From contig NZ_JAPMOU010000011.1 of NCBI RefSeq assembly GCF_028858535.1, positions 100,503-164,502 on the forward strand: DNA of 64,000 bases, in the 5' to 3' direction. Position numbers and translations under genes: made by a program. This document shows positions 34,149-44,006 of the stretch, piece after piece (the first letter of the stretch is position 1; every line of letters begins with the position of its first letter). The notes under the pieces were generated by a model that was not told where the DNA came from, ran no database searches, and saw nothing but the letters and a program-made list of their open reading frames with translations. Source of the DNA: Spartinivicinus poritis (GTDB lineage Bacteria; Pseudomonadota; Gammaproteobacteria; Pseudomonadales; Zooshikellaceae).

Positions 34149-35471
34149 ATGAAACAGCTACCCACTTCAGAATACAAACAGCGTCGATCCAATTTAATGG
34201 CAGAAATGGACGACAATAGTATTGCAGTAATACCTTCAGCACCCATTCAAGTTCGCAACCGAGATGTTGATTTCCCTTATCGACAAGACAGTGATTTTTA
34301 CTATTTATCAGGCTTTCCTGAACCTGAAGCGGTGCTAGTACTTATCCCAGGTCGCAGCCATGGCGAAGCTATTTTATTTTGCCGGGAAAAAGATCCAGAA
34401 AAAGAATTATGGGAAGGCTTACGAGCAGGTCAAGAAGGTGCTTGTGAAAAATACGGTTTTGATGATGCCTTTCCAGTCAATGATATTGACGAAATACTAC
34501 CAGGACTAATTGAAGGCAAGTCTCGTGTTTATTATGAAATAGGCACCAACGAGATTTTTGACCGCCGAATGATGAGCTGGATTAATTCCATCAAAGCCAA
34601 AACCAAACAGGGCTCCGTACCACCAGGTGAGTTTGTTGCACTTGACCATATTTTGCATGAGATGCGTATTTTTAAGAGTGAAGCAGAAATAGCGCTTATG
34701 AAAAAAGCAGCAGAAATTTCTGCCAATGCTCATTTAAGAGCTATGAAAGCCTGCCAACCTGGCTGTTATGAATACCAACTTGAAGCTGAGCTACTGCATG
34801 AGTTTGTTTACAACGGCTGTCGTGCAGCAGCCTATAACAGCATTGTTGGTGGTGGCGTTAATGCTTGCATATTACATTACACTGAAAATAATGACGTTTT
34901 GGCTGATGGTGATTTGGTACTGATTGATGCAGGCTGCGAGTTAGATCACTACGCCTCTGATATTACCCGAACATTTCCGGTTAATGGCAAATTTAGTAAA
35001 GAGCAACAGGCTATTTATGAGCTGGTATTAAAAGCCCAATTAGCTGCAATTGAAGCTGTTCAACCTGGTAATCATTTTAATCAGCCCAATGATGTAACAG
35101 TCCAAGTGATTACTGAAGGGTTAGTTGAACTTGGCTTACTTTCAGGTGATGTTGAACAACTAATTAAAGAAGAAAAATATAAGCCTTTTTATATGCACAA
35201 AGCGGGTCACTGGCTCGGTATGGATGTACATGATGTGGGTGAATATAAAATTGATGGGGAATGGCGTAAATTAGAGCCTGGCATGGTGCTTACCATTGAA
35301 CCTGGTATTTATATCGCCCCTGATAATGAAGATGTAGAAAAGCGCTGGCGTGGTATTGGGGTAAGAATAGAAGACGATGTAGTTGTTACTGAATCTGGCC
35401 ATATAGTAATGTCAGCAGATGTGCCTAAAGAAGTTACAGAAATAGAAGATTTAATGAAGAAGTCAACTTGA
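34149..35471 (+). CDS. pepP: Xaa-Pro aminopeptidase P
   Basis: A 440-residue dinuclear-metal peptidase that removes N-terminal residues before proline. The N-terminal creatinase-like domain has SDFYYLSGFPEPEAVLVL. The pita-bread domain carries the metal ligands in VLIDAGCELDHYASDITRTFP, HKAGHWLGMDVHD, LTIEPGIY and GIGVRIEDDVVVT. It belongs to the conserved pepP–ubiH–visC cluster. Confidence 0.96.
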   Translation: MKQLPTSEYKQRRSNLMAEMDDNSIAVIPSAPIQVRNRDVDFPYRQDSDFYYLSGFPEPEAVLVLIPGRSHGEAILFCREKDPEKELWEGLRAGQEGACEKYGFDDAFPVNDIDEILPGLIEGKSRVYYEIGTNEIFDRRMMSWINSIKAKTKQGSVPPGEFVALDHILHEMRIFKSEAEIALMKKAAEISANAHLRAMKACQPGCYEYQLEAELLHEFVYNGCRAAAYNSIVGGGVNACILHYTENNDVLADGDLVLIDAGCELDHYASDITRTFPVNGKFSKEQQAIYELVLKAQLAAIEAVQPGNHFNQPNDVTVQVITEGLVELGLLSGDVEQLIKEEKYKPFYMHKAGHWLGMDVHDVGEYKIDGEWRKLEPGMVLTIEPGIYIAPDNEDVEKRWRGIGVRIEDDVVVTESGHIVMSADVPKEVTEIEDLMKKST

Positions 35472-35535
35472 AGGTATGATGAACAGCGATGAGTGCATTC
35501 GTTTTGCAGCATACGCCATTATTCGGTGATGCTAA

Positions 35536-36783
35536 ATGACCGAAGCTAACAAGCCTGACAACCATTTTCCTGTAGTGGTCATTGGCGGTGGTATGGTAGG
35601 CGCCTCGCTAGCGCTTGCCTTGCAAACCAGCCTAGCTAAGCATAGTCACCAGTCTTCTATGCCTGTAGCGATTATTGAACCTCACCCGATTAACCAGGCG
35701 AATCAGCAGCCCAGTTATGATGCTCGTTCTACCGCATTATCTCTGGGTAGCCAGTTGTTGTTAGAGCAATTAGGCGTTTGGCAGTCACTGGCTCAGCATG
35801 CCACCGCAATCAAGCATATTCATGTATCAGACCAAGGCCGGTTTGGCTTTACCCGAATGAATACAGATGAATATCAACTGGATGCTTTTGGGTATGTAGT
35901 AGCAAATCAGCAGTTGGGACAAAATCTATTTAAAGTAATTAAGCAATACCCGGCTATTGAACTATTGTCACCAGCAACGGCCTGCCAGGTAAAGCCTTTA
36001 GCAACAGGCTATGCCATTGAAATAGAGCAGGGAGAGAAAAAAAGCTGGCTAACGACGGACTTACTGGTGATTGCAGATGGCGGCCGATCACCATTAATCA
36101 CCCAGTTGGGTATTAATGTTCAATGTACGGATTATCACCAAACGGCCATGATTGCTAATGTAACAACCTCGAAGCCTAATCAAGGCCAGGCCTTTGAACG
36201 CTTTACTGAACAAGGCCCCATGGCTTTGCTACCATTAGCTAAAAATCATTCAGCATTGATTTGGTCTATTTACCAAGACCAAGCCCCACAATGGTTAGAT
36301 GCAACAGATAGCAGCTTTCTAAATTCATTACAACAACACTTTGGTTACCGACTAGGCCGCTTTACTAAAATAGGTCAACGTTTCCACTACCCTCTTTCAT
36401 TAAAATACAGCACTGAGCAAATTCGTCCTGGGCTGGTGATATTAGGTAATGCTGCACATGCCTTACACCCTGTCGCAGGCCAAGGCTTTAACCTGGCATT
36501 AAGAGATACCCTACAACTGGCGAGTTTATTAAAAAACAGTTGGGAGCAACAAGAAGCTATCAATGACTATGCCATTCTGCGTCGTTATTTAGCTTTACAA
36601 GAGAATGATCAAATAATCACTATGCTTGGCAGTGACTGGCTGGTAAAAGCTTTCAGCAACCAACATGCAGGGCTATCCGTTGTTAGAAATATTGGTTTAG
36701 TTGGACTAGATCTATTATCGGAAGCAAAAACTATTTTTACCAAGCAAGCAATGGGCGTCGGTTTTAGCCAAACGAGTATTTAG
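35536..36783 (+). CDS. ubiH: 2-octaprenyl-6-methoxyphenol hydroxylase
   Basis: A 415-residue class A flavin hydroxylase. The FAD-binding dinucleotide fold is VVVIGGGMVGASLALAL, the DG motif is LVIADGGRSP, and the second FAD motif is LVILGNAAHALHPVAGQGFNLALRD. It acts in aerobic ubiquinone ring hydroxylation. The gene order pepP–ubiH–visC identifies it as UbiH rather than a paralogue. Confidence 0.92.
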   Translation: MTEANKPDNHFPVVVIGGGMVGASLALALQTSLAKHSHQSSMPVAIIEPHPINQANQQPSYDARSTALSLGSQLLLEQLGVWQSLAQHATAIKHIHVSDQGRFGFTRMNTDEYQLDAFGYVVANQQLGQNLFKVIKQYPAIELLSPATACQVKPLATGYAIEIEQGEKKSWLTTDLLVIADGGRSPLITQLGINVQCTDYHQTAMIANVTTSKPNQGQAFERFTEQGPMALLPLAKNHSALIWSIYQDQAPQWLDATDSSFLNSLQQHFGYRLGRFTKIGQRFHYPLSLKYSTEQIRPGLVILGNAAHALHPVAGQGFNLALRDTLQLASLLKNSWEQQEAINDYAILRRYLALQENDQIITMLGSDWLVKAFSNQHAGLSVVRNIGLVGLDLLSEAKTIFTKQAMGVGFSQTSI

Positions 36784-36848
36784 CTTAGCAGCTTAACCTC
36801 AAGTTAGTTTCAAGTTCCCTACCAAGCACGGATTATAGAGCACAATTT

Positions 36849-38090
36849 ATGAATAATATTAATACCACAGACATTATCATTATTGGTGGTGGACTGGTTG
36901 GTGCTACCTTGGCTCTAGCTTTGGCAAAAACCACTTCTCTCAGTATTGCTTTAGTTGATGCATCCCCAATCCCTATCAAAATACCAGATACATCAACTGC
37001 TGTGTTTGATAATCGGGTTAGTGCCCTGACTCATGCATCTTATAAGCTGCTGGATAATCTTGGAGTCTGGCATACGATTCAACAATTAAGAGTACAACCC
37101 TTCCAACATATGACGGTTTGGGATGCAGAGGGAACTGGCCAGGTTTGTTTTGATGCTGACTTAGTACAACAGCAACAGTTGGGGTATATTGCAGAAAACT
37201 CCGTTATTGTCAGCGCGCTTCACCAACAACTAAGCCAATATGACAACATCAAACTCATCCCCAACAGTCCATTTAGTGAGCTAATTGAAAATAGTGCTGA
37301 ACAAGTAGTCATCAAGCTCACTACAGGCCAGCAGTTAAAGGCTAAGTTGGCGGTAGCCGCTGATGGAGCTCATTCTAAGCTAAGAAGTCAGGCGAATATT
37401 CCTCTGTCAGAGCAAGACTATCGTCATCATGCGCTAGTTAGTACAATACAAACTGAGCATTACCATAATGAAACGGCTTATCAGGCATTTTTACCTTCAG
37501 GCCCACTTGCCTTACTGCCATTAGCCTCTCAGCAAAGTCAGCACTTTGTATCCATTGTCTGGTCAAGTTTTCCTGATCATATTCAACACCTAAAAGTTAT
37601 TGATAAAAAAACTTTTTTGAATGAACTATATGCTGCAACTGAAGGCTGCTTAGGTCAATTATTCAACTGCTCTGAACGAGTAAGTTTTCCACTAAGGTAT
37701 CGTCATGCACAGTGCTATCATAATGACAGGGTGGTTCTGATTGGTGATGCTGGACATACTATTCACCCACTGGCTGGACAAGGGGTCAACTTAGGGTTGC
37801 TCGATGCAGCGGTGCTAGCAGAAGAAATACAGCAAGCCTCTCAGCGGGGGGGAAATTACAGCAATCCTCATATTTTGGAGCGCTACGAACGACGTAGACG
37901 CGGCCATAACCTGCTCATGGCAACTGCCATGCAAGGCTTTCAAGAGCTATTTCACCATGACAGCCTTGCCCTACGAGTGTTGCGTAATAAAGGAATGAAA
38001 CTAGTGGATAGCTTAGTGCCCCTCAAACAAAAACTTATCCAACAAGCGATGTTAATTGATAATAATCAGCTACCAGAGCTAGCTCAGTAG
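36849..38090 (+). CDS. ubiI: UbiI/VisC-type ubiquinone biosynthesis hydroxylase
   Basis: A 413-residue flavin hydroxylase paralogous to its neighbour. Motifs are IIIIGGGLVGATLALALA, AVAADGAHSKLR and VVLIGDAGHTIHPLAGQGVNLGLLD, and the C-terminal RRRRGHNLLMATAMQGFQELF is typical of VisC/UbiI. It hydroxylates an early ring position in ubiquinone synthesis. It is 65 bp downstream of ubiH, likely the same operon. Confidence 0.88.
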   Translation: MNNINTTDIIIIGGGLVGATLALALAKTTSLSIALVDASPIPIKIPDTSTAVFDNRVSALTHASYKLLDNLGVWHTIQQLRVQPFQHMTVWDAEGTGQVCFDADLVQQQQLGYIAENSVIVSALHQQLSQYDNIKLIPNSPFSELIENSAEQVVIKLTTGQQLKAKLAVAADGAHSKLRSQANIPLSEQDYRHHALVSTIQTEHYHNETAYQAFLPSGPLALLPLASQQSQHFVSIVWSSFPDHIQHLKVIDKKTFLNELYAATEGCLGQLFNCSERVSFPLRYRHAQCYHNDRVVLIGDAGHTIHPLAGQGVNLGLLDAAVLAEEIQQASQRGGNYSNPHILERYERRRRGHNLLMATAMQGFQELFHHDSLALRVLRNKGMKLVDSLVPLKQKLIQQAMLIDNNQLPELAQ

Positions 38091-38216
38091 GAAAGTTTCG
38101 CAAAAGCTTTTAGCCACCTCTCCACTTGAGTAAAAAGAAACTTAATTCTGTAACGTTTGTGGTACCTCATATAACGAGAGCTGTATAACAGTTGTTTACA
38201 AAAGGTAATTGCTTGA

Positions 38217-38235
38217 TCAAATGCTAATCATTATC
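38217..38235 (+). promoter_or_regulatory. Fur box
   Basis: The sequence at 38217-38235 matches 15 of 19 bases of the classic Fur consensus GATAATGATAATCATTATC. It lies ~60 bp upstream of an iron-binding ABC protein gene, so iron-dependent repression by Fur is strongly suggested. Confidence 0.85.
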
Positions 38236-38293
38236 ATTAGTAGCTGTTAGCATTCCAATAATAACCCCAAATAAATGAGTTAAGGTTTTTTTC

Positions 38294-39307
38294 ATGCTCA
38301 AATCTCTCAAGCACACCTGCCTGGCAGCTACTGCGGTTATCAGCGCATTCACCTCTATTTATGTAGCAGCCGAGGAAAAACTAGTCGTATATACCGCTCG
38401 TAAAGAGCATCTAGTAAAGCCCCTGTTTGACTTATACACCAAGCAAACTGGTGTAAAAATTGACTATATTACTGATAGTGCTGGTCCTTTAATTACACGG
38501 CTTCAAGCTGAAGGTAAAAACACCCCCGCAGACCTGCTCATTACTGTTGATGCAGGAAACCTCTGGCAAGCTCAAGACAAGGGCGTACTGCAGCCAGTTA
38601 AGTCAGAAACTCTAGAACAAAACATCCCTGCTCATCTACGCGACCCCAACAATAACTGGTTTGGCTTATCAGTTCGGGCTCGCACCATGGTGTACGCAAC
38701 TGATCGAGTCAAGCCGGCAGAACTATCAACCTATGCCAACTTAGCAGACAAAAAATGGGATGGCCGACTGTGCTTACGCACCTCCAAAAAAGTTTATAAC
38801 CAGTCATTAGTAGCCACCATCATTGAAAGACTGGGCAAAGAAAAAACCGAGCAAGTGGTGAAAGGCTGGGTAAATAACTTAGCAGCCCCAGTATTTTCTA
38901 ACGACACCATGGCAATGGAAGCTGTCGCAGCAGGCCAATGTGATGTAACTGTCGTCAATACCTATTACTATGGCCGCTTATTAAAAGAAAAGCCGGACAC
39001 CAAATTAAAGTTATTCTGGGCTAACCAGAAAACCACTGGCACACATGTGAATGTATCTGGTGCTGGGGTAACTAAATATGCTAAACACAAGGCAGCTGCC
39101 GTGAAATTTTTGGAATGGTTAAGCACCCCCACTGCACAAAAGATTTTTGCTGACGCTAATATGGAATATCCAGCCAGTAGTTCAGTTAAACCAGCTAAGT
39201 TAGTGGCAAGCTGGGGAGAATTTAAAGCAGACCAACTGAATGTTGAAATTGCAGGCAGAAAACAAGCAGAAGCTATTAAGTTAATGGATCGGGCTGGTTA
39301 TAAATAA
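38294..39307 (+). CDS. Fe(3+) ABC transporter substrate-binding protein
   Basis: A 337-residue periplasmic protein with a cleavable signal peptide ending near VAAE. Family segments are LVVYTARKEHLVKPLFDLY, DLLITVDAGNLWQAQDKGVL and the iron-ligand tyrosines in TVVNTYYYGRL. It corresponds to FbpA/FutA-type ferric-ion binding proteins. A Fur box precedes it and a strong terminator separates it from the permease gene, so the binding protein should be made in excess. Confidence 0.92.
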   Translation: MLKSLKHTCLAATAVISAFTSIYVAAEEKLVVYTARKEHLVKPLFDLYTKQTGVKIDYITDSAGPLITRLQAEGKNTPADLLITVDAGNLWQAQDKGVLQPVKSETLEQNIPAHLRDPNNNWFGLSVRARTMVYATDRVKPAELSTYANLADKKWDGRLCLRTSKKVYNQSLVATIIERLGKEKTEQVVKGWVNNLAAPVFSNDTMAMEAVAAGQCDVTVVNTYYYGRLLKEKPDTKLKLFWANQKTTGTHVNVSGAGVTKYAKHKAAAVKFLEWLSTPTAQKIFADANMEYPASSSVKPAKLVASWGEFKADQLNVEIAGRKQAEAIKLMDRAGYK

Positions 39308-39371
39308 TACGCACAATTTTGCGCACACACCACTAATACTAGCTATCTTATTAATACACGCTACAATGCAC

Positions 39372-39410
39372 AACGCTCGCCTTGGAAACTTGGCGGGCGT
39401 TTTGTTTTTT
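39372..39410 (+). terminator. intrinsic terminator between iron-binding and permease genes
   Basis: Ten-base GC-rich arms AACGCTCGCC and GGCGGGCGTT flank a 10-base loop and are followed by TTGTTTTTT. It probably terminates most transcripts after the binding-protein gene. Confidence 0.85.
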
Positions 39411-39430
39411 CAGTAGGTTATTCCTGTGCA

Positions 39431-41035
39431 ATGACACATCATCGATTTTGGTTTTGGTTGGTTTGTGCTGTCGCTATCATCGTATTACTGCCAATCACGA
39501 ATTTAATTATCAGTTGGAGCAACTTCCAAACAGATATCTGGCTTCATCTGATAGAAACTCAACTAGGTCAACTGCTGAGCAATACCTTTTGGCTGATTTT
39601 TGGTGTTTCTATTGGTGTAACAGGGCTTGGCGTAGGGCTTGCGTGGTTGACCGCCATGTGTGAGTTTCCTGGCCGTAGGTGGCTGGATTGGGCATTAATG
39701 CTACCTTTTGCTGTACCTGCCTACGTAATGGCATTTGTGTTTTTAGGGATATTTGAGTTCAGTGGTCCAATCCAAACCCAGTTGCGAGAATGGTTTGGCC
39801 CAGGCAGTTATTTTCCTGCTATTCGCAGCACCGGTGGGGTGATCACGGTATTATCTCTGGTATTTTACCCTTACGTTTACATGTTAGCCCGAAGTGCCTT
39901 TATCAGCCAAGGCCGCGGCTTAATGGATGCAGCCCGTATTTTAGGTTTAACCCCCTGGCAGGCTTTTTTCAAAGTAACCTTACCCATGGCACGCCCCGCT
40001 ATTGCGGCTGGCTTGGCCTTGGCGCTGATGGAAACCCTGGCAGATTTTGGTGCTGTAGCCACCTTTAATTACGACACCTTTACTACTGCTATTTATAAAG
40101 CTTGGTATGGTTTTTTCAATTTACAGGCTGCGGCTCAGCTAGCTACCCTATTATTGCTATTTGTTGCCTTGGCCGTTTTTATTGAAAAAAATGCCCGCGG
40201 TAGAGCTCGCTACAATCAAGATAGCCAACACCTATTTCATCGCTATCAACTCACTGGCTTACTAGGCATTGCTGCAAGCTTGTTTGCCTGCTTAGTTGTC
40301 TTAATTGCCTTTATAATTCCAATAACTCAGTTAATTATCTGGGTGATAAAAACTGGTTTAACTGATGTTGATAACCGTTTTTTATCATTAGTTGGTCATA
40401 GCCTTAGTTTAGGTGCGATAGCAGCTGTTACTACAGTCACAATTGCCCTATTGCTAGCAATCGCTCAGAAACAGCCCAACCAACGCTGGTTACCTAAAAT
40501 GATTAATATTTCTACCTTAGGCTATGCCCTGCCAGGCTCAGTATTAGCCGTAGGAATAATGATGGGGTTCAGCTGGCTTGATAACCATATTTTTGCTGCG
40601 TGGTTTAATTGGATGGGAGAGGAACCACGACAGGTGTTACTAGGCAGCCTGTTAGCATTAATTGTTGCTTATGGAATTCGCTTTTTAGCCGTTGCTTTTG
40701 GCCCAGTAGACAGCAGCTTATACAACATCAAACCTTCCATCACTGAAGCTGCGCGTAGCCTTGGCGCTAATTCAAAACGTATTATCTTACATATTTATTT
40801 GCCTATGATGACACCCGGCGTGTTGACTGGAGCACTACTGGTATTTGTTGACGTATTAAAAGAAATGCCTGCAACCTTACTAATGCGCCCTTTTGGCTGG
40901 GATACCCTGGCAGTAAGAGTGTATGAAATGACATCTGAGGGTGAGTGGGCAAGAGCAGCACTACCTGCACTAACTTTAGTGATTGTTGGTTTATTGCCTG
41001 TTATTTTATTAATGCGACGCTCGAATAAGTATTAA
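39431..41035 (+). CDS. Fe(3+) ABC transporter permease (FbpB-like fused duplicated permease)
   Basis: A 534-residue inner-membrane protein with about twelve helices and two binding-protein-dependent transport domains. Both EAA loops are visible (LMDAARILGLTPWQAFFKVTLPMARPAI and SITEAARSLGANSKRIILHIYLPMMTPGV). It pairs with the upstream ferric-binding protein. No ATP-binding subunit follows, so the ATPase must be encoded elsewhere. Confidence 0.92.
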   Translation: MTHHRFWFWLVCAVAIIVLLPITNLIISWSNFQTDIWLHLIETQLGQLLSNTFWLIFGVSIGVTGLGVGLAWLTAMCEFPGRRWLDWALMLPFAVPAYVMAFVFLGIFEFSGPIQTQLREWFGPGSYFPAIRSTGGVITVLSLVFYPYVYMLARSAFISQGRGLMDAARILGLTPWQAFFKVTLPMARPAIAAGLALALMETLADFGAVATFNYDTFTTAIYKAWYGFFNLQAAAQLATLLLLFVALAVFIEKNARGRARYNQDSQHLFHRYQLTGLLGIAASLFACLVVLIAFIIPITQLIIWVIKTGLTDVDNRFLSLVGHSLSLGAIAAVTTVTIALLLAIAQKQPNQRWLPKMINISTLGYALPGSVLAVGIMMGFSWLDNHIFAAWFNWMGEEPRQVLLGSLLALIVAYGIRFLAVAFGPVDSSLYNIKPSITEAARSLGANSKRIILHIYLPMMTPGVLTGALLVFVDVLKEMPATLLMRPFGWDTLAVRVYEMTSEGEWARAALPALTLVIVGLLPVILLMRRSNKY

Positions 41036-41142
41036 CATGTATTTTTTTGTAGTTTACTTTAGTTAATCTACGATAATACAAACTAACCAATTACAACAAA
41101 AGCAGCCTAAAGCAGATACACCATTAGAGGGTAAACAACATT

Positions 41143-41535
41143 ATGAGTAATATTCCTTCAGAATTACGTTATGTAAGCTCCCATGAATGGATTCGACTGG
41201 AAAGCGATGGCACTGCTGTTATTGGAATCACTGACCATGCCCAGGAACAACTAGGTGATGTCGTATTTGTCGAACTACCTGACCTAGGTGCAAATTTGTC
41301 CGCCAGTGATGATGCAGGTGTTGTTGAATCAGTTAAAGCAGCTTCAGATATTTACGCTCCAATATCAGGTGAAGTAGTCGCTGTTAATGAAGCATTAGAA
41401 GATGAGCCCGAGCTGGTCAACTCTGACCCTTATGGTGATGGATGGTTTTTTAAGGTAAAACTTACTAGTGAAGAAGAAATAAGCGAGCTATTAGATGCAG
41501 AAGGCTACGCTGAGCTATGTGAAAGTGAAGAGTAA
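41143..41535 (+). CDS. gcvH: glycine cleavage system H protein
   Basis: A 130-residue lipoyl carrier of the glycine cleavage complex. The lipoylated lysine is in [20 protein letters not shown], and [11 protein letters not shown] begins the domain. gcvT and gcvP are not adjacent here. It is followed by a large REP-type palindrome. Confidence 0.96.
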   Translation: MSNIPSELRYVSSHEWIRLESDGTAVIGITDHAQEQLGDVVFVELPDLGANLSASDDAGVVESVKAASDIYAPISGEVVAVNEALEDEPELVNSDPYGDGWFFKVKLTSEEEISELLDAEGYAELCESEE

Positions 41536-41571
41536 AATTCTCTAAAGTTCTGGCTTAGTTGCACGAATTAA

Positions 41572-41721
41572 ATCCCTTCTCTCCTCAGGGAAGAAGGTTA
41601 GGATGAGGGGCTAGTCCGCTACGGCAAGGCTAGTGACAGCAGCTTTAATAGAATTTTCCGCGTAGCGGTATTTTAAAAACTATACCCTCACCCCAGCCCT
41701 CTCCCAAAGGGAGAGGGAGCA
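41572..41721. repeat. ~150-bp REP/BIME-type palindromic element
   Basis: Two inverted GC-rich arms are seen. The left is CCCTTCTCTCCTCAGGGA through GGATGAGGGG. The right is CCCTCACCCCAGCCCTCTCCC plus AAAGGGAGAGGGAGC. They face each other across an AT-rich centre that itself contains CCGCTACG/CGTAGCGG. It is typical of REP pairs found after genes, and a single arm recurs at 27963-27992. Confidence 0.75.
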
Positions 41722-41735
41722 AAATGTGGAGTTTA

Positions 41736-42629
41736 TTATTTTGGGCCTACAGCCTTATCCAGATCCTTTAACTCAAACCATAGTTTCGGCTCATTTAGTG
41801 GTGTATTTACAGGCAGGATAGGGTTGGGGATAGTGAATATTTTTCGCTGTTCCAACTTAGCCTTATTTAATATCTCTTGATGATGCTCCATAAATAAACG
41901 ATCAAAACTACCATCTTCAATAGCCTGATACAGCCCTTTACTCAACAACCTGGCTAAGCGTTGATTGCCTTTATTAACAAAATAGTAGAATGCTGTTTTG
42001 TATTTAATAGCAATACTATTTTCTACAACAATACCTTTGTCAGCATGATTTGCTGCTTCAGCCCAGATTTCAACAATGGAGCGAGGAAAGTAATCAAAAC
42101 GCCTTTGCGATAGCATTTTGAAAAGACCTTCGTAAGAAGCTACGCCACTCACTTGAAAGCCATTCTTCCTTAAAATTACTGTGTCTGGCCAATCATGACC
42201 TTGGCCAGCAAATAGTGGCTTAAGCAAATCCAAATGGGAAATTGCAGCAAATTTACGTTGGTCTATTTCCCTAATAAGTGGTAGCCGCCAACCAATTAAC
42301 CCTTTATAAATTGGCACCCTAACAGGCAACAGCTTCTTCTCCCGATCAATAGAGGTCATTGACCAAACCACATCTACGACCTTACCAAGCTCTAAAAGCT
42401 TCAATGCTCTGCCTTGCAGCATGATCCCTTCACTGGATCGTATTTCAAACGGCTCACCCGACTTACTAAGCCCTAACTGCAACAGCTTTGCAGGGTATTG
42501 GGTACGCTTATCATCAGCTGTTACTGGCCTAGGATAAGTCACAATATCAGTCGCTTTAGCAAAAGCTATAGCGGTGGCCAGTATCAGGCTACAGCTAGCG
42601 ATGACACTAACTAAGTTAATATCAGTCAT
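41736..42629 (-). CDS. periplasmic solute-binding (SBP_bac_3-like) protein, orphan
   Basis: A 297-residue secreted protein with signal peptide (LILATAIAFAKA). The body is compatible with an extracellular solute-binding fold, with VVDVVWSMTSIDREKKLLPVRVPIYKGLIGWR and a second lobe after FKMLSQRRFDYFPRS. No transporter genes are adjacent, so it may be a stand-alone sensory or scavenging protein. Ligand unknown. Confidence 0.65.
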   Translation of the reverse strand: MTDINLVSVIASCSLILATAIAFAKATDIVTYPRPVTADDKRTQYPAKLLQLGLSKSGEPFEIRSSEGIMLQGRALKLLELGKVVDVVWSMTSIDREKKLLPVRVPIYKGLIGWRLPLIREIDQRKFAAISHLDLLKPLFAGQGHDWPDTVILRKNGFQVSGVASYEGLFKMLSQRRFDYFPRSIVEIWAEAANHADKGIVVENSIAIKYKTAFYYFVNKGNQRLARLLSKGLYQAIEDGSFDRLFMEHHQEILNKAKLEQRKIFTIPNPILPVNTPLNEPKLWFELKDLDKAVGPK

Positions 42630-42881
42630 AGGTCGTACATTACAGCGCTACTCTTAACAAGTAATTGTAGCTGCTGTAATGGCACAGAAAATAAAGGTCA
42701 TCTCTAATCCACTAAACCTATGTAGAGAAGCCAGTGGCTTTTTATAAGCGAACACAATCAAAGATTGGGTTCAGTTTCGGTTAATATCAACTATATAAAC
42801 TATTGAAAGTCCGTATGTTTAGTGAAATATCCGGGCTAAGCTGCAAAACCTTTTTTGATATGTTGACCGAATGAGGACTGA

Positions 42882-43376
42882 ATGCCTATAACTCAACTAA
42901 GACTTACTGCATTAACCCTGCTAACTGGCTGTTTGCTCACTTTACTTTCTGCATGCAGCTTTTCACCAACAATAACAGAAGATCCGCTTCCTGCATCAGC
43001 TTCTGAACAAGCCATTACCAAAAGACTTGAACAGCATTATCAGCACTGGCAAAAGGTACCCTACCGGTATGGTGGAACCAATAAATCAGGAATTGATTGC
43101 TCATCCTTTGTTCAGCAAACATATAAAACCGTCTTTAAAATTCAACTACCCAGATCAACGAAACAGCAAGCTCGTACAGGTAAAACAGTTTCATTAAAAA
43201 GCCGTCGATCAGGAGATTTGCTATTTTTTAAAACTAGCCGTAATTATCAACATGTTGGAATATACTTGGGAAACAATCGCTTTTTACATGTATCCAAATC
43301 CAAAGGGGTAATTATATCTAAGCTTAATCAGCCCTATTGGCAACGACACTATTGGAAAACAACACGAGTTTTGTAA
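42882..43376 (+). CDS. NlpC/P60 family lipoprotein peptidase
   Basis: A 164-residue envelope protein. A lipobox LLSAC places the lipidated cysteine at residue 25. The NlpC/P60 catalytic residues are Cys73 (SGIDCSSFVQ), His124 (YQHVGIYLGN) and a polar third residue at His136 (FLHVSK). Relatives such as Spr/MepS cut peptidoglycan cross-links between D-Glu/meso-DAP positions. It is a single gene ending at a shared terminator. Confidence 0.92.
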   Translation: MPITQLRLTALTLLTGCLLTLLSACSFSPTITEDPLPASASEQAITKRLEQHYQHWQKVPYRYGGTNKSGIDCSSFVQQTYKTVFKIQLPRSTKQQARTGKTVSLKSRRSGDLLFFKTSRNYQHVGIYLGNNRFLHVSKSKGVIISKLNQPYWQRHYWKTTRVL

Positions 43377-43383
43377 AAAAACA

Positions 43384-43412
43384 AGACAGGCTAGGGGCTA
43401 CCCAGCCTGTCT
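43384..43412. terminator. bidirectional terminator
   Basis: AGACAGGCT and AGCCTGTCT form a perfect 9-bp stem around an 11-base partly paired loop. The plus-strand side is followed by TTTAAAA and the minus-strand side by TGTTTTTTT, serving the convergent NlpC and secreted-protein genes. Confidence 0.8.
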
Positions 43413-43430
43413 TTAAAAAAGACATACAAA

Positions 43431-44006
43431 CTATTTCTTTGGATAAGTATTCCCTAACACATTCCCATGAACCATTTGGTAATCTCTAGGCCCCATAATT
43501 GACGTTTCAGACCATTTAACTACACCCACCTCTGGCGCTAACCACAGCTCAGTTACACCAGCATCTGCACAATTATTACGGAATGATAGCTTAATTATAT
43601 TATCAAAAGCACCAGCAGGGACTTTTACTTCTTCGGCACGGCTAGTAATTGTTACCTCACCGTTATTACAAGGAGCAATACCTACTTTCTGTACATTACC
43701 CTCAGCTGAATTCAAATCTACAAACAACTGTACTTTTTTATCAGCCTCAGACCAAACGTATATTTTATTATCATCACTTAAATGCAACCAAAGGTCACCC
43801 AAACCACCAAAGTTTTTAAAATACTTCCAAGTACCATCATCTTCAACAACTTTTGATGGGATTTGCTGGTTAGATTTATCACCTTGATAAACAACATAAT
43901 CACCAATAGTCATTGGCAGATAATTGTTTGCCATTGCATTACCAACAAAAGCAGCACTAATTAAAGCCGCAGTAGTGAGTATTTTTTTTGCTATTTTTTT
44001 CATCAA
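43431..44006 (-). CDS. secreted protein of unknown function
   Basis: A 191-residue protein with a clear signal peptide (KKILTTAALISAAFVGNAMA, cleavage near AMA-NN). The mature part begins NYLPMTIGDYVVYQGD and contains two cysteines (APCNNG, RNNCADAG) that may form a disulfide. It ends with TELWLAPEVGVVKWSE, a pattern seen in many uncharacterised periplasmic beta proteins. No functional motif is recognised. Confidence 0.7.
   Translation of the reverse strand: MMKKIAKKILTTAALISAAFVGNAMANNYLPMTIGDYVVYQGDKSNQQIPSKVVEDDGTWKYFKNFGGLGDLWLHLSDDNKIYVWSEADKKVQLFVDLNSAEGNVQKVGIAPCNNGEVTITSRAEEVKVPAGAFDNIIKLSFRNNCADAGVTELWLAPEVGVVKWSETSIMGPRDYQMVHGNVLGNTYPKK

Noticed and set aside
43431..44006. Outer-membrane or metal-binding assignment for the secreted 191-residue protein
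   Set aside because: Only a signal peptide and two cysteines are visible; nothing supports a specific function.
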